DNA from: Bacteroidota bacterium
GTDB lineage: Bacteria; Bacteroidota; Bacteroidia; UKL13-3
Assembly: GCA_018883485.1 (NCBI GenBank)
Contig: VEQB01000134.1
Location: 1 to 6,456 of the forward strand
Length of the DNA: 6,456 bases
Direction: 5' to 3'
In this document: positions 5,701 to 6,456 of the stretch, one piece after another
How the letters are laid out: every line of letters starts with the position of its first letter
Position numbering within the stretch: the stretch's first letter is position 1
The notes under the pieces: generated by a model
Database searches by the model: none
The model's input: the letters and a program-made list of their open reading frames with translations, nothing else
What the model was told of the DNA's origin: nothing
Translations under genes and position numbers: made by a program

Positions 5701-5785
5701 ATTCCGTCAATACACTGACGCTATTTTATATAATTCCGTCAATATACTGACGCAATTTTATAAAATTCCGTCAATTTGATGATAG
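5701..5785 (-). repeat. Tandem 32-bp repeats with CGTCA-N6-TGACG dyads upstream of the ATPase gene
   Basis: Unit 1 is 5701-5732, unit 2 is 5733-5764 and a partial unit 3 starts at 5765; all begin ATTCCGTCAAT. Units 1 and 2 each carry the inverted repeat CGTCA-N6-TGACG (5705-5720 and 5737-5752). Unit 3 keeps CGTCA (5769-5773) but its right arm has decayed to TGATA. The 10-mer AATACACTGA of unit 1 reappears at 5808-5817, hinting at a fourth, decayed copy. The 32-bp period is about three helical turns, so the dyads face the same side of the DNA, as expected for cooperative operators. Confidence 0.85.
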
Positions 5786-5826
5786 AAACAATAGATGAAA
5801 CAAACCTAATACACTGAAAATGAAAT

Positions 5827-6456
5827 CTATACACTCAACAACTGCTGTAACAAATATTCCCAGGTAAATTTCTGCTTTTCTTCTGCTACTCCTTTGCTAA
5901 AAATAGGGCCCTTTTGTGTTTCATAAAAATCGGTAATGGCTGCCGCAATTTCGGCTGCATTTTGTTTGCAAACATAGCCTACCTTACCCGCAGGAACCAA
6001 TTCTGCTAGCCCCCCCACCTCTGTTACTAGCATTGGTTTATCATAATAATAGGCTATTTGTGTTACGCCACTTTGTGTTGCGCTTAAATAGGTTTGAACC
6101 ACCATGTCTGAAGCAGAAAAATACTGCCCTACCTCAGCATTGGGAATAAAATCTGTTTTAAGCACCAAATATTCTTCTAAATCCAACTCCTTTATTTGCG
6201 CCATATAAGGGGCAGCATCTTCATAAAACTCCCCAGCAATAATGAGTTTTACTTTATACTTTTTATAATCGAAACGCGAGAAGCTATCTAGCAAAAGCCC
6301 CAAACCTTTATACTTTCTAATGAACCCAAAAAAAAGTAAGTAGTTAAAGGTTGGGTCTAGGTTCAACCCGATTTTTGCCGCTTGTTTTTCTTGCGCCAAC
6401 CCAAACATATCGTACATGGGATGCGGCACGTAGGCAACTTTTTTATTGGGTTGCAA
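5827..6456 (-). CDS. GT4-like glycosyltransferase, C-terminal 209 residues; gene starts beyond the right edge
   Basis: This is the C-terminal (nucleotide-sugar binding) half of a GT-B fold glycosyltransferase, probably cytoplasmic and acting in surface polysaccharide or glycolipid synthesis. In the visible fragment, GFIRKYKG (44-51) is the family's domain-start motif with the donor-binding Arg/Lys. LIIAGEF (71-77) and DFIPNAEVGQYFSASDMVV (102-120) are typical GT4 segments, and VTEVGGLAELVP (144-155) follows. The usual E-x7-E donor motif is replaced: the equivalent positions are A126 and I134 within SATQSGVTQIA. The frame is open to the last base and the first visible codon is TTG (Leu), so no start is in the window; full-length relatives are about 370-380 residues. 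The TAG stop is at 5827-5829, 157 nt before the ATPase ATG. The sugar donor and acceptor cannot be named. Confidence 0.85.
   Translation of the reverse strand: MQPNKKVAYVPHPMYDMFGLAQEKQAAKIGLNLDPTFNYLLFFGFIRKYKGLGLLLDSFSRFDYKKYKVKLIIAGEFYEDAAPYMAQIKELDLEEYLVLKTDFIPNAEVGQYFSASDMVVQTYLSATQSGVTQIAYYYDKPMLVTEVGGLAELVPAGKVGYVCKQNAAEIAAAITDFYETQKGPIFSKGVAEEKQKFTWEYLLQQLLSV

Noticed and set aside
5701..5817. CRISPR array
   Set aside because: The units are directly abutting tandem repeats of 32 bp with no unique spacers, and no cas gene is nearby.
6454..6456. TTG at the right edge as the start of the glycosyltransferase
   Set aside because: It is simply the first codon in the window. The protein lacks the whole N-terminal GT-B domain, so the gene must begin outside.

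Overview
The window looks like chromosomal DNA of a Bacteroidota bacterium (Bacteroidetes; possibly a Chitinophagales- or Sphingobacteria-like lineage, which I cannot resolve). The evidence is AT-rich DNA, promoters of the TAnnTTTG type, A-rich translation starts without Shine-Dalgarno (SD) sequences, a 64-residue bS21, and the order rpsU - xerC-type recombinase - short hpf - tRNA Thr/Tyr/Gly/Thr - tuf, which from general knowledge is a common arrangement in this phylum. No plasmid, phage, IS or CRISPR hallmark was found.

Layout, left to right. Positions 1-258 (minus) hold the first 86 codons of EF-Tu, running off the left edge. Positions 299-693 (minus) hold four tRNA genes, transcribed Thr(UGU)-Tyr(GUA)-Gly(UCC)-Thr(GGU) and leading into tuf. 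This is the same order as the thrU-tyrU-glyT-thrT-tufB operon of Escherichia coli. A consensus Bacteroidota promoter lies at 814-843. Positions 694-1056 are a divergent intergenic region. Positions 1057-2790 (plus) encode a secreted M14-family zinc peptidase, the only plus-strand gene. It is separated from the convergent hpf gene by a near-perfect bidirectional terminator (2789-2825).

Positions 2845-3150, 3227-4129 and 4252-4446 (all minus) hold hpf (ribosome hibernation), a XerC/D-type tyrosine recombinase, and rpsU (bS21). A terminator sits between rpsU and the recombinase. Positions 4530-5669 (minus) encode an AAA_14/DUF4143-type ATPase, with an array of 32-bp repeats carrying CGTCA-N6-TGACG dyads in front of it (5701-5785, with a decayed copy to about 5817). 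Positions 5827-6456 (minus) hold the C-terminal half of a GT4-like glycosyltransferase that enters from the right edge.

Functionally, the left two thirds is a translation neighbourhood (EF-Tu, tRNAs, hibernation factor, bS21) interrupted by an unrelated secreted peptidase on the opposite strand. The two most interesting signals are regulatory. First, rpsU alone carries a 9-nt perfect SD sequence in a genome whose other visible starts lack one, which fits bS21-dependent autoregulation through a sequestered anti-SD. Second, helically phased dyad repeats overlap the promoter of the ATPase gene. No multi-gene defence or biosynthetic system that I would call new is visible.
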